Shown: positions 30,093 through 40,101, counted from the first letter of the stretch. The stretch is DNA of 64,000 nucleotides from Porticoccaceae bacterium (GCA_029248755.1 JAQWIR010000034.1:1-64000), one strand, 5' to 3'. Notes: generated by a model from the sequence alone, not told the origin. Translations and numbers: made by a program.

Positions 30093-32711
30093 CTACTGAG
30101 TATTTGCATCTGGTGTTGGGTCATAAAGAATTTTGCCATGCAATACTGAAGGTTTACCATCATTGATAATATTAACTTTAGGCTTAGTCCCAATTATATC
30201 AAAAGCATCTTTATCATCCTTGATATAAAGTGAATTACTGGAAAGCAACTTATCTTTACTGAAAGAGTAATTTTGCTTACCTTTCATGTCGGGAGCCTTA
30301 GCAAGCCATTCATCACCATCTAAAGCCTTAACCTTAAACTTATTGCCATCAGCATCCACAAGCTCAACACCATCTGGGATAACAAATCGATGTAAAAACC
30401 TGTAACTATCTTTCCACTCATTTGTATATTCTCCCATATCCTTATCGTTTAAAGAATCGTAAATATATCCTGGAATACCTCTTAATCGATCATCAAAATA
30501 CTCTAAAGCAAAGCGTTTGCCAGCAACAGCAGGATCACTATCCATTGGCGCTCTGTAGTAAAGGGTTTTAGGAAGATCAAATATTAATGGTTTACCCCTC
30601 TCAGTAAGCACTTCAAAACTAGGCTCAACCTCAAATCGCAAAACATAGTAGGTATCTAAACGCTCATAGTAACGCTCTAGACAATAAAGGTTTTCGTTTT
30701 CACACTTAAGCTTGTCGATGTCGCTTTCTTTAATCAAAACTCCGACCTTAACACCATATGCCATAGCCGACCAAGAGCCCTCAAATCTTATATTCTCTAA
30801 CTGATCATAGTAGTCTTCATTCGGATTGAGAAATTCACTTAAAGCGTTTTCTTTAAAAATTTGATTACTCGAAGCAATAGTATCCTGATAAATTTTATTT
30901 CCGGAAATTTTGTACTTTGGCAAATTTGCTAGTGCCAACGACTCATTAAGTGTTATATGGGGACTTGCAACCATAACCAGACTAGACTCTTTCTTGTCAT
31001 TTTCTGCAAGTTTCTGCTTAACCTGATCAAAAGTTTGCTTAACTGAATTCACTGTTAAGCATTTATCCACACAGAACAAATCCAAATCTTCCAACTCTGA
31101 AAGGTTTACTGTACTTATAATCCCTGTTGTGACTGCCGTGTTATCAGTCGGGTCCCTCAGGGCATTCCCAGTAATTTTGTATGAATGACCAAGCTGCGGA
31201 GAATAAATATAAAAATAATCATCATCTGAGAAAATATTAACCAAGTTAGCTATATCAAAAGTATATTTCTCTCTATCCTCATCCTCTATGGCTTCACGCC
31301 TATGGACAGACTGACCATCCTCGTCCTCATTAAAAATATCTCTGTGAGTAAGAGCAATCGTCCCTGTTTTGGCATCATAGACCCCAACATAGCTGCCTGA
31401 CATTATATTGGTTTCTTTTATAAGACTGAGATTCAAATAGTGCTTAGAGATTTCAAAGGGTATAGCATCCAGACTATTTAGAGAAAGCTTTCTATCCTCA
31501 TATTTTTGAACACTAAACTGTGTTGGCTTTAAGCGATAAGTTGTATCACTGCTATCTTCATCATCATAGACTTGTTGCTTAAATAGCATGTTTTCATTGA
31601 CCAAATGAGGATCATCAACCCATACATAGCGTGAACCTGCATAGGCATAAACTGTAACCTTATCACCATCATTATCAGTTGCTTCAGCCTGCAGAGAGAG
31701 TTGAGTTAAACCTGTGTCCAATCTTGAGCCATCTTGGTTATATACCCCGTAGTTAAACACATGTCGACGCGCATTTTTCCTGTCGGTTGAATAACAAACT
31801 TCATCAGCGCTTATACCAAGTTCGTTATATTCGGCAGCTGACACCTGTTCTTTTGTGTATAAATCCTTTTTGTCAGCCTTGGGCTTGACAGATATCTTTT
31901 GCACTTCAGCCAATTTTTTACAGTAGAATTTATTGTTATTATTTATATAAAACTGATAAAAGCCCTGATAGAAAGAGCTTAGCTCATCTTTTTCTTCGTC
32001 ATATTCATGTATATCCAAATCGGCTTCAAAACCTCCTGTGATATCGCCATTCTCAAGGTAAGTTGCAGTCATTCTATCTGTATATTCCAAAGCCTCTTCA
32101 ATAAAAGCAATAGTCGAACCCTCAGCTTTGAGTATACCCCAAGCTTGGAATTCGTCGGTTGGGGTATTTGGATGTTGCTCATCAGCTAGAACAGTAAAGT
32201 GCATTTCAAATTCGCCATTGGGCGCGCTATCTGAAACCTCTGCTGTCTGCTGGATTCTGGCGAAGACCTTAGCCTCCATTTCGGGATCATCATGTCCTAT
32301 CCAAGCATGGGTTATAACAGGGTCAGCAGTTGAATTGCGAGTAACATTTAATAAGGACTCCAAGGTTGGCTTCTGGTCATTTTTCTTTTCTTCAGAGCTG
32401 CTACCAGTAGCGGCCTGTGTCTCTTTTTCATCTACTTTTTGGGCTTTAGCCGAGTATTGTTCTTCAGAAATATCCTCACTATCCTCAAAACAATCATCTA
32501 GGTAAAAAGCAGCTAAATAATAACCATCATTTACATAGGCATCTGGCCTCATAGAGGAGAGCATACAGACAATAAAATTTGCGAATTTTAGTGAATCATT
32601 CAAGGGGTCTTCTACATAAAAATACTGCTCATCTTTTTCAAAATCTGTAGCTGCCTGAATAGAACCTGAAAACCCTACAAAAAAAAGAACAATTAGTAGT
32701 ATATTTTTCAT
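30093..32711 (-). CDS. Unrecognised large secreted protein
   Basis: 872 residues with a clear Sec signal peptide (1-20, ending IQAA|TDF). I do not recognise a family. The mature chain is rich in D, E, K and Y, has no membrane segment, and contains scattered cysteines that could pair (CML, DDCFE, FYCKK, EVCYS, LFCVDKCL, LKCEN, YCLER). A charged linker of about 40 residues (near 85-125) separates a small N-terminal part from the rest. The ATG (32709-32711) lies 6 bases after a 50-residue lipoprotein gene whose last codons provide its GGAG Shine-Dalgarno, so the two are coupled. A strong terminator follows. It is probably periplasmic or surface-located; nothing in the sequence indicates enzymatic activity. 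Confidence 0.8.
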   Translation of the reverse strand: MKNILLIVLFFVGFSGSIQAATDFEKDEQYFYVEDPLNDSLKFANFIVCMLSSMRPDAYVNDGYYLAAFYLDDCFEDSEDISEEQYSAKAQKVDEKETQAATGSSSEEKKNDQKPTLESLLNVTRNSTADPVITHAWIGHDDPEMEAKVFARIQQTAEVSDSAPNGEFEMHFTVLADEQHPNTPTDEFQAWGILKAEGSTIAFIEEALEYTDRMTATYLENGDITGGFEADLDIHEYDEEKDELSSFYQGFYQFYINNNNKFYCKKLAEVQKISVKPKADKKDLYTKEQVSAAEYNELGISADEVCYSTDRKNARRHVFNYGVYNQDGSRLDTGLTQLSLQAEATDNDGDKVTVYAYAGSRYVWVDDPHLVNENMLFKQQVYDDEDSSDTTYRLKPTQFSVQKYEDRKLSLNSLDAIPFEISKHYLNLSLIKETNIMSGSYVGVYDAKTGTIALTHRDIFNEDEDGQSVHRREAIEDEDREKYTFDIANLVNIFSDDDYFYIYSPQLGHSYKITGNALRDPTDNTAVTTGIISTVNLSELEDLDLFCVDKCLTVNSVKQTFDQVKQKLAENDKKESSLVMVASPHITLNESLALANLPKYKISGNKIYQDTIASSNQIFKENALSEFLNPNEDYYDQLENIRFEGSWSAMAYGVKVGVLIKESDIDKLKCENENLYCLERYYERLDTYYVLRFEVEPSFEVLTERGKPLIFDLPKTLYYRAPMDSDPAVAGKRFALEYFDDRLRGIPGYIYDSLNDKDMGEYTNEWKDSYRFLHRFVIPDGVELVDADGNKFKVKALDGDEWLAKAPDMKGKQNYSFSKDKLLSSNSLYIKDDKDAFDIIGTKPKVNIINDGKPSVLHGKILYDPTPDANTQ

Positions 32712-32717
32712 CTCTAA

Positions 32718-32870
32718 TTACTCCTCTACTTGCAAAATTTCAATTGAATCCGGCATCTTGTAACCAGCCATTGGAGTTTTGCCCGCGCCATCATCGCCTG
32801 AGTTAGAGCCACCGCCACAAGCAAACAAGGTCAAAGAACAAAAAATAACAAAGAGATATCGATAGAACAT
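32718..32870 (-). CDS. Small lipoprotein, 50 residues
   Basis: Short gene with ATG at 32868-32870, preceded at 8 bases by AAGGA. It encodes a lipoprotein signal (MFYRYLFVIFCSLTLFAC) with lipobox LFAC and acylation at Cys18. Next comes a flexible GGGSNSGDDGAG linker and about 20 residues ending EILQVEE. The stop lies 6 bases before the start of the 872-residue secreted protein, and its GAGGAG end doubles as that gene's ribosome-binding site. The tight arrangement suggests the two products work together, for example as membrane anchor and soluble partner; this is inference. The Asp after GGGSNS is too far from Cys to act as a +2 inner-membrane retention signal. Confidence 0.75.
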   Translation of the reverse strand: MFYRYLFVIFCSLTLFACGGGSNSGDDGAGKTPMAGYKMPDSIEILQVEE

Positions 32871-33176
32871 AAGCAAATCCTTTTACTCTGAATGGGAAAT
32901 AAAACTTATCTAAGCAGCAACATACTTAGTATTAAATAAATTCTAAGAAGACTGCTACCAATTGAATTTTACATTTTAATTAAAAGGCCTCAGGCAACAA
33001 CTTAGAAACATAAGCATAGTCGATACTAGTCTAGACCATGAATTATTATTTTTTGAAATTAAATAAAAAAATATTTACCAACAAATAGCTGCAACAAACT
33101 CATAACCACATCTTATGTTGATCTTCCCCGAGAAAAAACGTTAAGGTTAATTACTCAGAATTAAAGCGGATTCCCT
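32871..33176. other. Divergent intergenic region
   Basis: 306 AT-rich bases between the small lipoprotein gene (minus) and the alcohol dehydrogenase gene (plus). It must hold promoters for both, but I could not pick a convincing -35/-10 pair. No open frame, tRNA or strong hairpin was seen. Confidence 0.6.
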
Positions 33177-34391
33177 ATGGTGAAAATTTGGACTTTTTTC
33201 TACAGGCTTTATCATTTGGGCCTTAAACTACTAATCAGCGTACTTCCGCTGCCCAGTCCTATTTTATTTAAGGGCGATGGCGCCATTGATCATTTAATAA
33301 GCGATATAAAAGCCAACAAGCTAAACCGATTACTGCTGGTAACTGATCATCAAATTAAATGCTTAGGACTGCATCAAGATATACGCAATCTGCTTGAAGA
33401 TCATTCCATCTCCACTGAGCTATATAGCGATGTTGAGCCCAATAACCCTATCGACAATATTGAACAGGGTTTAAACCACTACCAACAAACCCAGTGCCAA
33501 GGGGTTATATGTCTAGGTGGCGGATCAGTAATGGACTGCGGCAAGCTGATCGCCGCCCGAGTCGCTAGGCCTGAAAAAACCACTATTAAGCTTAAAGGAT
33601 TATTTAAGGTGCGGCGCAAGCTGCCGCCGGTTTATGCCATCCCCACAACCGCTGGCACAGGCTCAGAAACCACTGTTGCCGCCGTAGTGTTTGACCCAAT
33701 CGCTAAACAGAAATTTGCTGTCACTGACCTATGCCTATGTCCCAGAGCGGCAGTATTGATCCCTAAGCTGACTTATGGTCTCCCGCCGCCGATTACCGCT
33801 AATACGGGTATGGACGCCCTAACCCATGCTGTTGAGGCCTATATCAGTATTATTGGCACAAATTTTACTCGTCAAAAAGCCAGGGATGCCTGCGGCTTAA
33901 TTTTCGCCAACCTTTTACCCGCTTATCAGCAGGGGGATAACCATCAATACCGTGAAAATATGCTAATAGCATCCTTTTATGCTGGAGAGGCCTTTACCCG
34001 CGCGCATATAGGCTATGTGCACGCCATTGCTCATAATATAGGTGGCTATTACGGCACAGCCCACGGCCTTGCTAATGCCGTTATATTACCCAAGGTATTG
34101 CGCTGGTATAGCCATTCCGCGGAACAAAAACTTGCCCAACTGGCGGACCATTGCCAAATAGGGGGCGATAAAAACACCCAAGCCGCCAAAGCACTGGCAT
34201 TTATACAGGCAATTGAACAGCTAAACCAACAGATGGGTATTCCCACAGGACTAAATGACCTAAAATGTGAGGATATTCCTGCCCTGGCCAGAAAAGCTCT
34301 AGAAGAGGCTCACCCCGAATACCCGGTACCTAAATTTATGGATTTAAATAGCTGCCAAGAGATACTTAGAAGTTTATTGGTGGAAGAATAA
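33177..34391 (+). CDS. Iron-containing (group III) alcohol dehydrogenase
   Basis: 404-residue Fe-ADH family oxidoreductase. The NAD(P)-binding glycine motif is CLGGGSVMDCGKLIAA, the central signature is IPTTAGTGSETT, and the metal ligands lie in GMDALTHAVEAY and HAIAHNIGGYYGTAHGLAN, all intact. A hydrophobic N-terminal extension (about 8-30, FFYRLYHLGLKLLISVLPLP) precedes the family start and may form an amphipathic or membrane-associating helix. The substrate is not predictable. Confidence 0.93.
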   Translation: MVKIWTFFYRLYHLGLKLLISVLPLPSPILFKGDGAIDHLISDIKANKLNRLLLVTDHQIKCLGLHQDIRNLLEDHSISTELYSDVEPNNPIDNIEQGLNHYQQTQCQGVICLGGGSVMDCGKLIAARVARPEKTTIKLKGLFKVRRKLPPVYAIPTTAGTGSETTVAAVVFDPIAKQKFAVTDLCLCPRAAVLIPKLTYGLPPPITANTGMDALTHAVEAYISIIGTNFTRQKARDACGLIFANLLPAYQQGDNHQYRENMLIASFYAGEAFTRAHIGYVHAIAHNIGGYYGTAHGLANAVILPKVLRWYSHSAEQKLAQLADHCQIGGDKNTQAAKALAFIQAIEQLNQQMGIPTGLNDLKCEDIPALARKALEEAHPEYPVPKFMDLNSCQEILRSLLVEE

Positions 34392-34448
34392 CTGCCTCAG
34401 AAGCTTTTCCGAAACGCAATTTATACCGCTTGAGAATAACTACCAAAA

Positions 34449-35363
34449 CTAGACTCTAAGCAATTCACTAAGCGCACTGCGCAAGTCGCTATAGTTAAAC
34501 TCAAAGCCCTGCTGTTGCAGTTTTTGCGGAACAACCGATTGCCCTTGAACCATTAACTCATCGCCCATTTGGCCAAACAATAATTTAACTATGGGTGCTG
34601 GCATAGGGGCTATAGCAGGTCGTTTTAATACTTTACCCAATGTTTTGGCAAATTCTTTATTGGTGACTGGCTTTGGTGCTGTGCAGTTTATAGGGCCGCT
34701 AATATTATTTTGAAAGACGTAAATAATAATAGCCACCATATCGTCAATATGGATCCATGGCATCCATTGTTGCCCTGTGGCTATGGGTCCACCCAATCCC
34801 AACTTGAAGGGGGGCAAGAGCTTGCTAAGTGCGCCCTGCTCTCCCAAAACGATACCTGTTCGCAGGTAACAGACTCGTGAACCCAGCTGTTCAAACTGCT
34901 GCGCGGCATTTTCCCAGCCTGCACAGAGTTGGCTGGAAAAATTGGGCTGTACAGCTCCGTCTTCGGTGACTGGCTGATTATTGGCCATGCCACCACCGTA
35001 ATAACCAATAGCCGAGCCACTGATAACAATGGAGGGCGGCTTTTCGGCTTGTTTAAAATACTCATAGAGTACTTGGGTGGTTTGAATGCGACTTTGGCTA
35101 ATCGTGGCTTTACGCTTCGCGCTCCAACGCCGATCTGCTATGGGCGCTCCCGCCAAGTTCACAAGGATATCTACAGGCTGACCTAATTGATTTAAATCAC
35201 TGATAATCTGCACTGAATCAGGCAATACTTTTGCCGCTTTTTTCGGGTTTCTGCTAAGCACTATTATTTTTTCAGCTAAAATCTGCTTGTCTGCGCTAGC
35301 AAGCCTTTTGCTTAGGTTGCGGCCAATAAAACCGCTACCGCCTGTGACTAGAATAGTTTTCAT
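34449..35363 (-). CDS. TIGR01777-family NAD-dependent epimerase-like protein (YfcH)
   Basis: 304-residue SDR-like protein. The Rossmann motif is TGGSGFIGRNLSKRL, with the family segments LVNLAGAPIADRRWSAKRK and SGSAIGYYG and a C-terminal DUF1731 part (VPQKLQQQGFEFNY). The start is taken at the ATG 35361-35363, directly before the Rossmann strand and preceded by AAGGA. The open frame continues 14 codons further upstream without family resemblance. The function is unknown. Confidence 0.93.
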   Translation of the reverse strand: MKTILVTGGSGFIGRNLSKRLASADKQILAEKIIVLSRNPKKAAKVLPDSVQIISDLNQLGQPVDILVNLAGAPIADRRWSAKRKATISQSRIQTTQVLYEYFKQAEKPPSIVISGSAIGYYGGGMANNQPVTEDGAVQPNFSSQLCAGWENAAQQFEQLGSRVCYLRTGIVLGEQGALSKLLPPFKLGLGGPIATGQQWMPWIHIDDMVAIIIYVFQNNISGPINCTAPKPVTNKEFAKTLGKVLKRPAIAPMPAPIVKLLFGQMGDELMVQGQSVVPQKLQQQGFEFNYSDLRSALSELLRV

Positions 35364-35514
35364 TTCAATCCTTAAAAATATGCTTAATTTACTAATAATA
35401 CGCAACTGTGGTTGATTCTGCTTAGATTGTTTTGCGTGCTTTGAGTTGTATTGCTAAAATATGCTCTTTAAGATCTTTTACTTCTCTTTTTAACTTTATA
35501 TCTGGATACAAACT

Positions 35515-36618
35515 ATGAGCCTCGCTGACAAAGTGTTGTCGGTAAATAATGATTTACCAATCCGAACCGATTTACCTGTACATAGTGGCAAAGTCCGCTC
35601 TGTTTATTGGCTAACTAAAGCTGATAGCCGTCGACTTATTGAAGAAAATAACTATGATGTTGCGCCTGACTCACCTCTGGCGATTATGGTGATAAGTGAT
35701 CGGATTTCTGCCTTTGAATGTATCTGGAAAGGTGAAGGCAATATGCAGGGCGTTCCCGGCAAGGGCGCGGCCCTTAATACTATCTCTAACCATTGGTTTA
35801 AGTTATTTCGTGAGAATAACCTTGCTGATAGCCATATTCTGGATATCCCTCACCCCTTGGTATGGATTGTACAAAAAGCTAAGCCGGTAATGATTGAAGC
35901 AATTTGCCGTCAGTATATAACCGGCTCTATGTGGCGTTCTTATGTTAAGGGCGAGCGCAACTTCTGTGGTATTGAACTGCCCGATGGTCTTGAAAAAGAT
36001 CAAAAGCTGCCTGAATTATTAATCACACCATCAACCAAAGGCATCCTCGAGGGCATTCCAGGGGTTCCTGAAGTAGACGATGTGAATATTTCGCGCTCTG
36101 ATATTGAAAACAACCATGCTGCATTTAAGTTTAATTCACTCGAGGACATCAATGTTTATGAAACCCTTCTTCAGGAAGGCTTTGATGTAATCAGCGATGA
36201 GCTAGCTAAGTTAGACCAAATATTTGTCGATACCAAATTTGAATTTGGTTATGTAAAAGATGCTTGTGGCGACGAAAAACTTATCTATATGGATGAGGTG
36301 GGCACACCTGATTCATCGCGTATTTGGGATGGCGAGCAATATAAAAGCGGCTCTGTGGTGGAAAACTCTAAAGAGGTATTTCGCCAACTACTGCTCAACC
36401 ATTTTGAAGACTCGGATATTTTATTGGATAAAAACCGTATGGATGAGCGCAATGCGCTAGCTAAAAATAATGAACTACCTGAATCCATGATGATGGAAGT
36501 ATCCAATACTTACGTAAGTCTTGCTGAGAAGATAACGGGGCAATCGTTGCCTCTATCGTCTAATCCAAAGGCTGAGATTATTGATATTTTAAAGACCAAT
36601 TACAATCTTATCGATTAA
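35515..36618 (+). CDS. purC: SAICAR synthetase, long form
   Basis: Phosphoribosylaminoimidazole-succinocarboxamide synthase of purine biosynthesis. 367 residues, the long form shared by Vibrio-like gammaproteobacteria and resembling the yeast enzyme rather than the 237-residue E. coli form. Key segments are [27 protein letters not shown], the catalytic [20 protein letters not shown] and DTKFEFGYV, then [15 protein letters not shown] small unrecognised gene starts 5 bases after its stop. Confidence 0.95.
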   Translation: MSLADKVLSVNNDLPIRTDLPVHSGKVRSVYWLTKADSRRLIEENNYDVAPDSPLAIMVISDRISAFECIWKGEGNMQGVPGKGAALNTISNHWFKLFRENNLADSHILDIPHPLVWIVQKAKPVMIEAICRQYITGSMWRSYVKGERNFCGIELPDGLEKDQKLPELLITPSTKGILEGIPGVPEVDDVNISRSDIENNHAAFKFNSLEDINVYETLLQEGFDVISDELAKLDQIFVDTKFEFGYVKDACGDEKLIYMDEVGTPDSSRIWDGEQYKSGSVVENSKEVFRQLLLNHFEDSDILLDKNRMDERNALAKNNELPESMMMEVSNTYVSLAEKITGQSLPLSSNPKAEIIDILKTNYNLID

Positions 36619-36623
36619 CCACT

Positions 36624-37109
36624 ATGACGACTGAACAAAACTTAAATATTGATCCTAGGCGCCTATTTAATTTGGGCGCTAATCTTGTTGCCGCGGCCTT
36701 TATCAAACAGGAGGCTAATGAAGCAAAAAAACTGTTTAAGGAGCTTAAAAAAGGCGAAGCGCTTAAGGGCGGACAACTTAAGTCTGAAAAAACCGGTGAA
36801 GTTATCCCAATAAAGCTGGAGTTAGATCGCAACGAGTATCGCGGACAGTTTAACTTCCCTAATTTTGATGTTGCAGTTCAGTCTTTATTAAAAAAGTTTG
36901 AAACTGAGGTGCGCAAAGATAAAGAGCTCAAGGAATTGCGAACGCTAACCAATAACGAAAATGGCGAGGTTTTGTTTAATATTCCTAGTGGTGTTCAGAT
37001 TGATGGGGATATTAATGTACTGATGATGGCGGTAAAGCCAGAGAGCGACTGTATTATTGTTCGCTTGGTATTTATGGAGCCTGAACCTTTTTTGGTTGAG
37101 ACTCCATAA
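36624..37109 (+). CDS. Conserved-looking hypothetical protein downstream of purC
   Basis: 161-residue soluble protein with no signal peptide, membrane helix or recognised motif. It has a helical Lys/Glu-rich N-terminal half (EANEAKKLFKELKKGEALKG) and a beta-rich C-terminal half (QIDGDINVLMMAVKPES). Codon use and composition match the neighbours. It lies 5 bases after purC, indicating cotranscription, and converges on pntB with 10 bases between the stops. I cannot assign a function. Confidence 0.75.
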   Translation: MTTEQNLNIDPRRLFNLGANLVAAAFIKQEANEAKKLFKELKKGEALKGGQLKSEKTGEVIPIKLELDRNEYRGQFNFPNFDVAVQSLLKKFETEVRKDKELKELRTLTNNENGEVLFNIPSGVQIDGDINVLMMAVKPESDCIIVRLVFMEPEPFLVETP

Positions 37110-37119
37110 ACAAAATCAT

Positions 37120-38565
37120 TTAGCTCTGATTTAAAGCAGTAGTCATCTCTACCACTGCCTTTTTACCATCACCATACACCATCAAGGTGTGATCCATAGC
37201 AAATAATGGGTTGGGTAGCCCAGCAAATCCGGGGCTTAACGAACGCTTTATCACCACGACATTTTTGGCCTTATCGACGTTTAAGATTGGCATACCATAG
37301 ATCGGGCTTCCCTCCGCGTCACGCGCCATTGGATTGGTTACATCATTAGCTCCAATCACAATCACAACATCAGTGTCCTCAAAGGTTGGGTTTATACGAT
37401 CCATTTCAACCAAATTATCATAGGGCACCTCTGCCTCAGCTAGCAGTACGTTCATATGTCCCGGCATACGTCCTGCAACCGGATGAATGCCGTACTCAAC
37501 TTCGATACCTTTGCTCTCCATAGAATCAGCGAGCTCTCTAACTGCATGTTGTGCCTGAGCCATTGCCATTCCATAACCAGGGACAATGACCACCCGCTTG
37601 GCTACTTCTAACATCATGGCGACTTCATCGGGCTGAGCGCTGGTCACCTTGCCGGCATAAATCTCATCTGCATCAACCGCTTCACCTGCAGCAGCCATCT
37701 TGCCGAATAAGACATTGCCCAATGAGCGATTCATAGCCACACACATGATTTTGGTCAGAATTAATCCGGATGTACCTACTAATGAACCTGCAACTATCAG
37801 TACCGTATTGCCTAAAATAAAACCTGCTAAGGCGGCTGCTAGCCCAGAATAAGAATTAAGCAAAGCGATAACTACGGGCATATCCGCACCACCAATAGGT
37901 AGCACCAAAAATAAACCTAGCAATAATGCTAGTGCTATCAATGCTAAAACGGTCACTGCTTGGCTTGGATTTACAATCATGCAACCAAGCGCAACGAGAC
38001 CACCGATTAGTAACAGCGCGTTACCAATTGGGCCTCCAGGTAGCCCAAAGTTTTTCTTAACTAGACCCTGAAGTTTAGCAAAGGCAACAAGGCTTCCCGT
38101 TAGGGTGACCGCGCCAATAAGAATAGTTAAACCAATGGATACTAGTGTTACCTGACCTTCTGCGCCGGTACCGAAGGCGTCTGCACCGAGGGCTACTGGC
38201 TGTAGAAGATCGGCAAATGTATGTGCATCTATATTTAACACAGAAAAATATTCAGCTGATGCGATAGTTAATGATGCGCCACCGCCAAAGCCATTGAGTA
38301 AGGCAACCATCTGTGGCATGGATGTCATTTGGATACGAAGAGCCATAAAAGCACCCACCACACCGCCAAATAGAACCCCTGCAACAATGTAGGTGAAATT
38401 AACAATTTCAGAATTAAGTAATGTTATCACCACGGCAATTAACATACCTGTAGCGGATAGCATATTGCCTCTTACAGCAGTAGCGGGCTTGGTAAGCCCC
38501 TTAATACCGAGTATAAATAGCACCCCAGCAAATAAATAAACCAAATTTACAATAGAAGAGCTCAT
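37120..38565 (-). CDS. pntB: NAD(P) transhydrogenase beta subunit
   Basis: Proton-translocating transhydrogenase domain dII plus the NADP-binding dIII. 481 residues with about nine membrane helices (1-270). The dIII domain carries VPGYGMAMAQAQHAVREL, the conserved AEVPYDNLVEMD loop, and VIVIGANDVTNPMARD, then KRSLSPGFAGLPNPLF. It is the third gene of pntAa-pntAb-pntB and follows pntAb by 3 bases. Confidence 0.96.
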   Translation of the reverse strand: MSSSIVNLVYLFAGVLFILGIKGLTKPATAVRGNMLSATGMLIAVVITLLNSEIVNFTYIVAGVLFGGVVGAFMALRIQMTSMPQMVALLNGFGGGASLTIASAEYFSVLNIDAHTFADLLQPVALGADAFGTGAEGQVTLVSIGLTILIGAVTLTGSLVAFAKLQGLVKKNFGLPGGPIGNALLLIGGLVALGCMIVNPSQAVTVLALIALALLLGLFLVLPIGGADMPVVIALLNSYSGLAAALAGFILGNTVLIVAGSLVGTSGLILTKIMCVAMNRSLGNVLFGKMAAAGEAVDADEIYAGKVTSAQPDEVAMMLEVAKRVVIVPGYGMAMAQAQHAVRELADSMESKGIEVEYGIHPVAGRMPGHMNVLLAEAEVPYDNLVEMDRINPTFEDTDVVIVIGANDVTNPMARDAEGSPIYGMPILNVDKAKNVVVIKRSLSPGFAGLPNPLFAMDHTLMVYGDGKKAVVEMTTALNQS

Positions 38566-38568
38566 AGG

Positions 38569-38850
38569 TTACTTCCTTTTAAACATCGAGAGCATACGGT
38601 TGGTGACCAAATAACCACCAATTACATTAATGGTTGCAAAGGTCACAGCTAAGAAACCCAACACATTAACTAACATAGGCGAAGTATCTGATCCTGCAGC
38701 GAGCAAGGCTCCAACTAGCGTAATCCCTGATACGGCATTGGTGCCGGACATCAATGGGGTATGCAAGGTGGGCGGAACCTTTACAATCAGCTCAACACCC
38801 AAAAACAGTGACAATACGAATAATGCGAGTAGTAAAATTAAAATTTCCAA
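38569..38850 (-). CDS. pntAb: NAD(P) transhydrogenase alpha subunit, membrane part
   Basis: 93-residue membrane subunit with three predicted helices and the conserved LHTPLMSGTNAVSGITLVGAL-type stretch. It corresponds to the C-terminal membrane part of the single-chain E. coli PntA. The split into PntAa and PntAb is the normal three-gene form in alphaproteobacteria and many marine gammaproteobacteria, not a frameshift. It lies 12 bases after pntAa. Confidence 0.95.
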   Translation of the reverse strand: MEILILLLALFVLSLFLGVELIVKVPPTLHTPLMSGTNAVSGITLVGALLAAGSDTSPMLVNVLGFLAVTFATINVIGGYLVTNRMLSMFKRK

Positions 38851-38862
38851 TGTCTTAGTCCT

Positions 38863-40044
38863 TTATTTGCTTTGCTGTTCAGTATCTAACGTAGGTAAAT
38901 CCAAAAGTTTTCTCATATAGGGGTGAGGCACCTCACCATTATGAGCAACAACTGTTCCGGCTACGATCTCATCATCAAAATCTAGATTAATATTTCCATC
39001 CTGCAAAATTAACTCTAGAAGCGTTTGTATATTTTTTCCATACATCTGACTGGCATGATTTGCAACATCTGAGGCTAGATTCTCTGGCCCCAAAATAGTT
39101 ACGCCATGTTCAACGGTAGTTTTTCCCATTTGAGTAAGTTCGCAGTTACCGCCTCTTTCAGCGGCTAAATCCACTACCACGGAACCGGCCTTCATAGCTT
39201 TCAACATATCTTCTGTCACCAGAATGGGAGACTTAGCCCCTGGAACCGCTGCCGTGGTAATAATAATATCCTGTCTGGCAACCACTTCTGTCATTAATTT
39301 TCTTTGCAGTTCAAGAAACTCTTCACTCTGCTCTTTGGCATAACCACCAGCGCCCTCAGAGGATTCTGTGGGTAAGTCTAATTCTACTGGTGTAGCACCG
39401 ACTGAAATAATTTGCTCGCGCGCCGCAGGCCGAACATCGTAGGCTTCAACCACCGCCCCAAGACGCTTGGCGGTGGCACAGGCCTGAAGTCCTGCAACAC
39501 CCACCCCCATAATTAATACTCGAGCCGGCTGAAGCGTACCTGCAGCTGTCATTAACATGGGTAATATTCTTGGTGCTGCTTCGGCACCGAGTAGCACCGA
39601 CCTATAACCGGCAAGAGTGGCCATTGATGAAAGCACATCCATGCTTTGTGCGCGGCTAATACGAGGCACCATTTCTAAGGCAATAGCTGTAGCGCCTGTT
39701 TTTGCCACTTGTTTTGCCGCTTGAGGCTGTGCGAGAGGATCCATCATGCCAATAACGAGCTGTTTAGATTTTAACCGCTTGAGGTCATCATCAGCATTTT
39801 CGGTATTAGAGCCAAAACTTTGAACTTGTAAAATTATGTCAGCTTTAGCAAATAGCTCATCTCTATCTGACATTATCTTTGCGCCTACTGACTGGTAGTT
39901 TTCATCTGAGAATCCCGCTAGAGCGCCGGCATTCTGTTCGACCCAAAGGTCTGCACCTGATTCAATTAGTGACTGGGCGTTATCTGGGCTTAAAGAAACC
40001 CTGTTTTCCCCTGTAACTAGTTCCCGTGTAACTGCAATAATCAC
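38863..40044 (-). CDS. pntAa: NAD(P) transhydrogenase alpha subunit, NAD-binding part
   Basis: 393-residue soluble NAD(H)-binding domain dI. It has the N-terminal AlaDH/PNT segment ENRVSLSPDNAQSLIESGAD, the nucleotide-binding VLIMGVGVAGLQACATAKRLG, the mobile loop near QEFLELQRKLM, and ITTAAVPGAKSPILVTEDM. It starts the pntAa-pntAb-pntB operon, which supplies NADPH from the proton gradient. The 170 bases upstream separate it from ispB. Confidence 0.96.
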   Translation of the reverse strand: MIIAVTRELVTGENRVSLSPDNAQSLIESGADLWVEQNAGALAGFSDENYQSVGAKIMSDRDELFAKADIILQVQSFGSNTENADDDLKRLKSKQLVIGMMDPLAQPQAAKQVAKTGATAIALEMVPRISRAQSMDVLSSMATLAGYRSVLLGAEAAPRILPMLMTAAGTLQPARVLIMGVGVAGLQACATAKRLGAVVEAYDVRPAAREQIISVGATPVELDLPTESSEGAGGYAKEQSEEFLELQRKLMTEVVARQDIIITTAAVPGAKSPILVTEDMLKAMKAGSVVVDLAAERGGNCELTQMGKTTVEHGVTILGPENLASDVANHASQMYGKNIQTLLELILQDGNINLDFDDEIVAGTVVAHNGEVPHPYMRKLLDLPTLDTEQQSK

Positions 40045-40101
40045 GTCATTCTCCTTAATGATAAATGCTCACTTTTTGTGAACTCTTATTATGGTATAAG
40101 T

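Noticed and set aside
38569-40044. pntA apparently split into two genes, suggesting a frameshift
   Set aside because: Both pieces have their own starts and full domains; the three-gene pntAa-pntAb-pntB form is standard in many proteobacteria.
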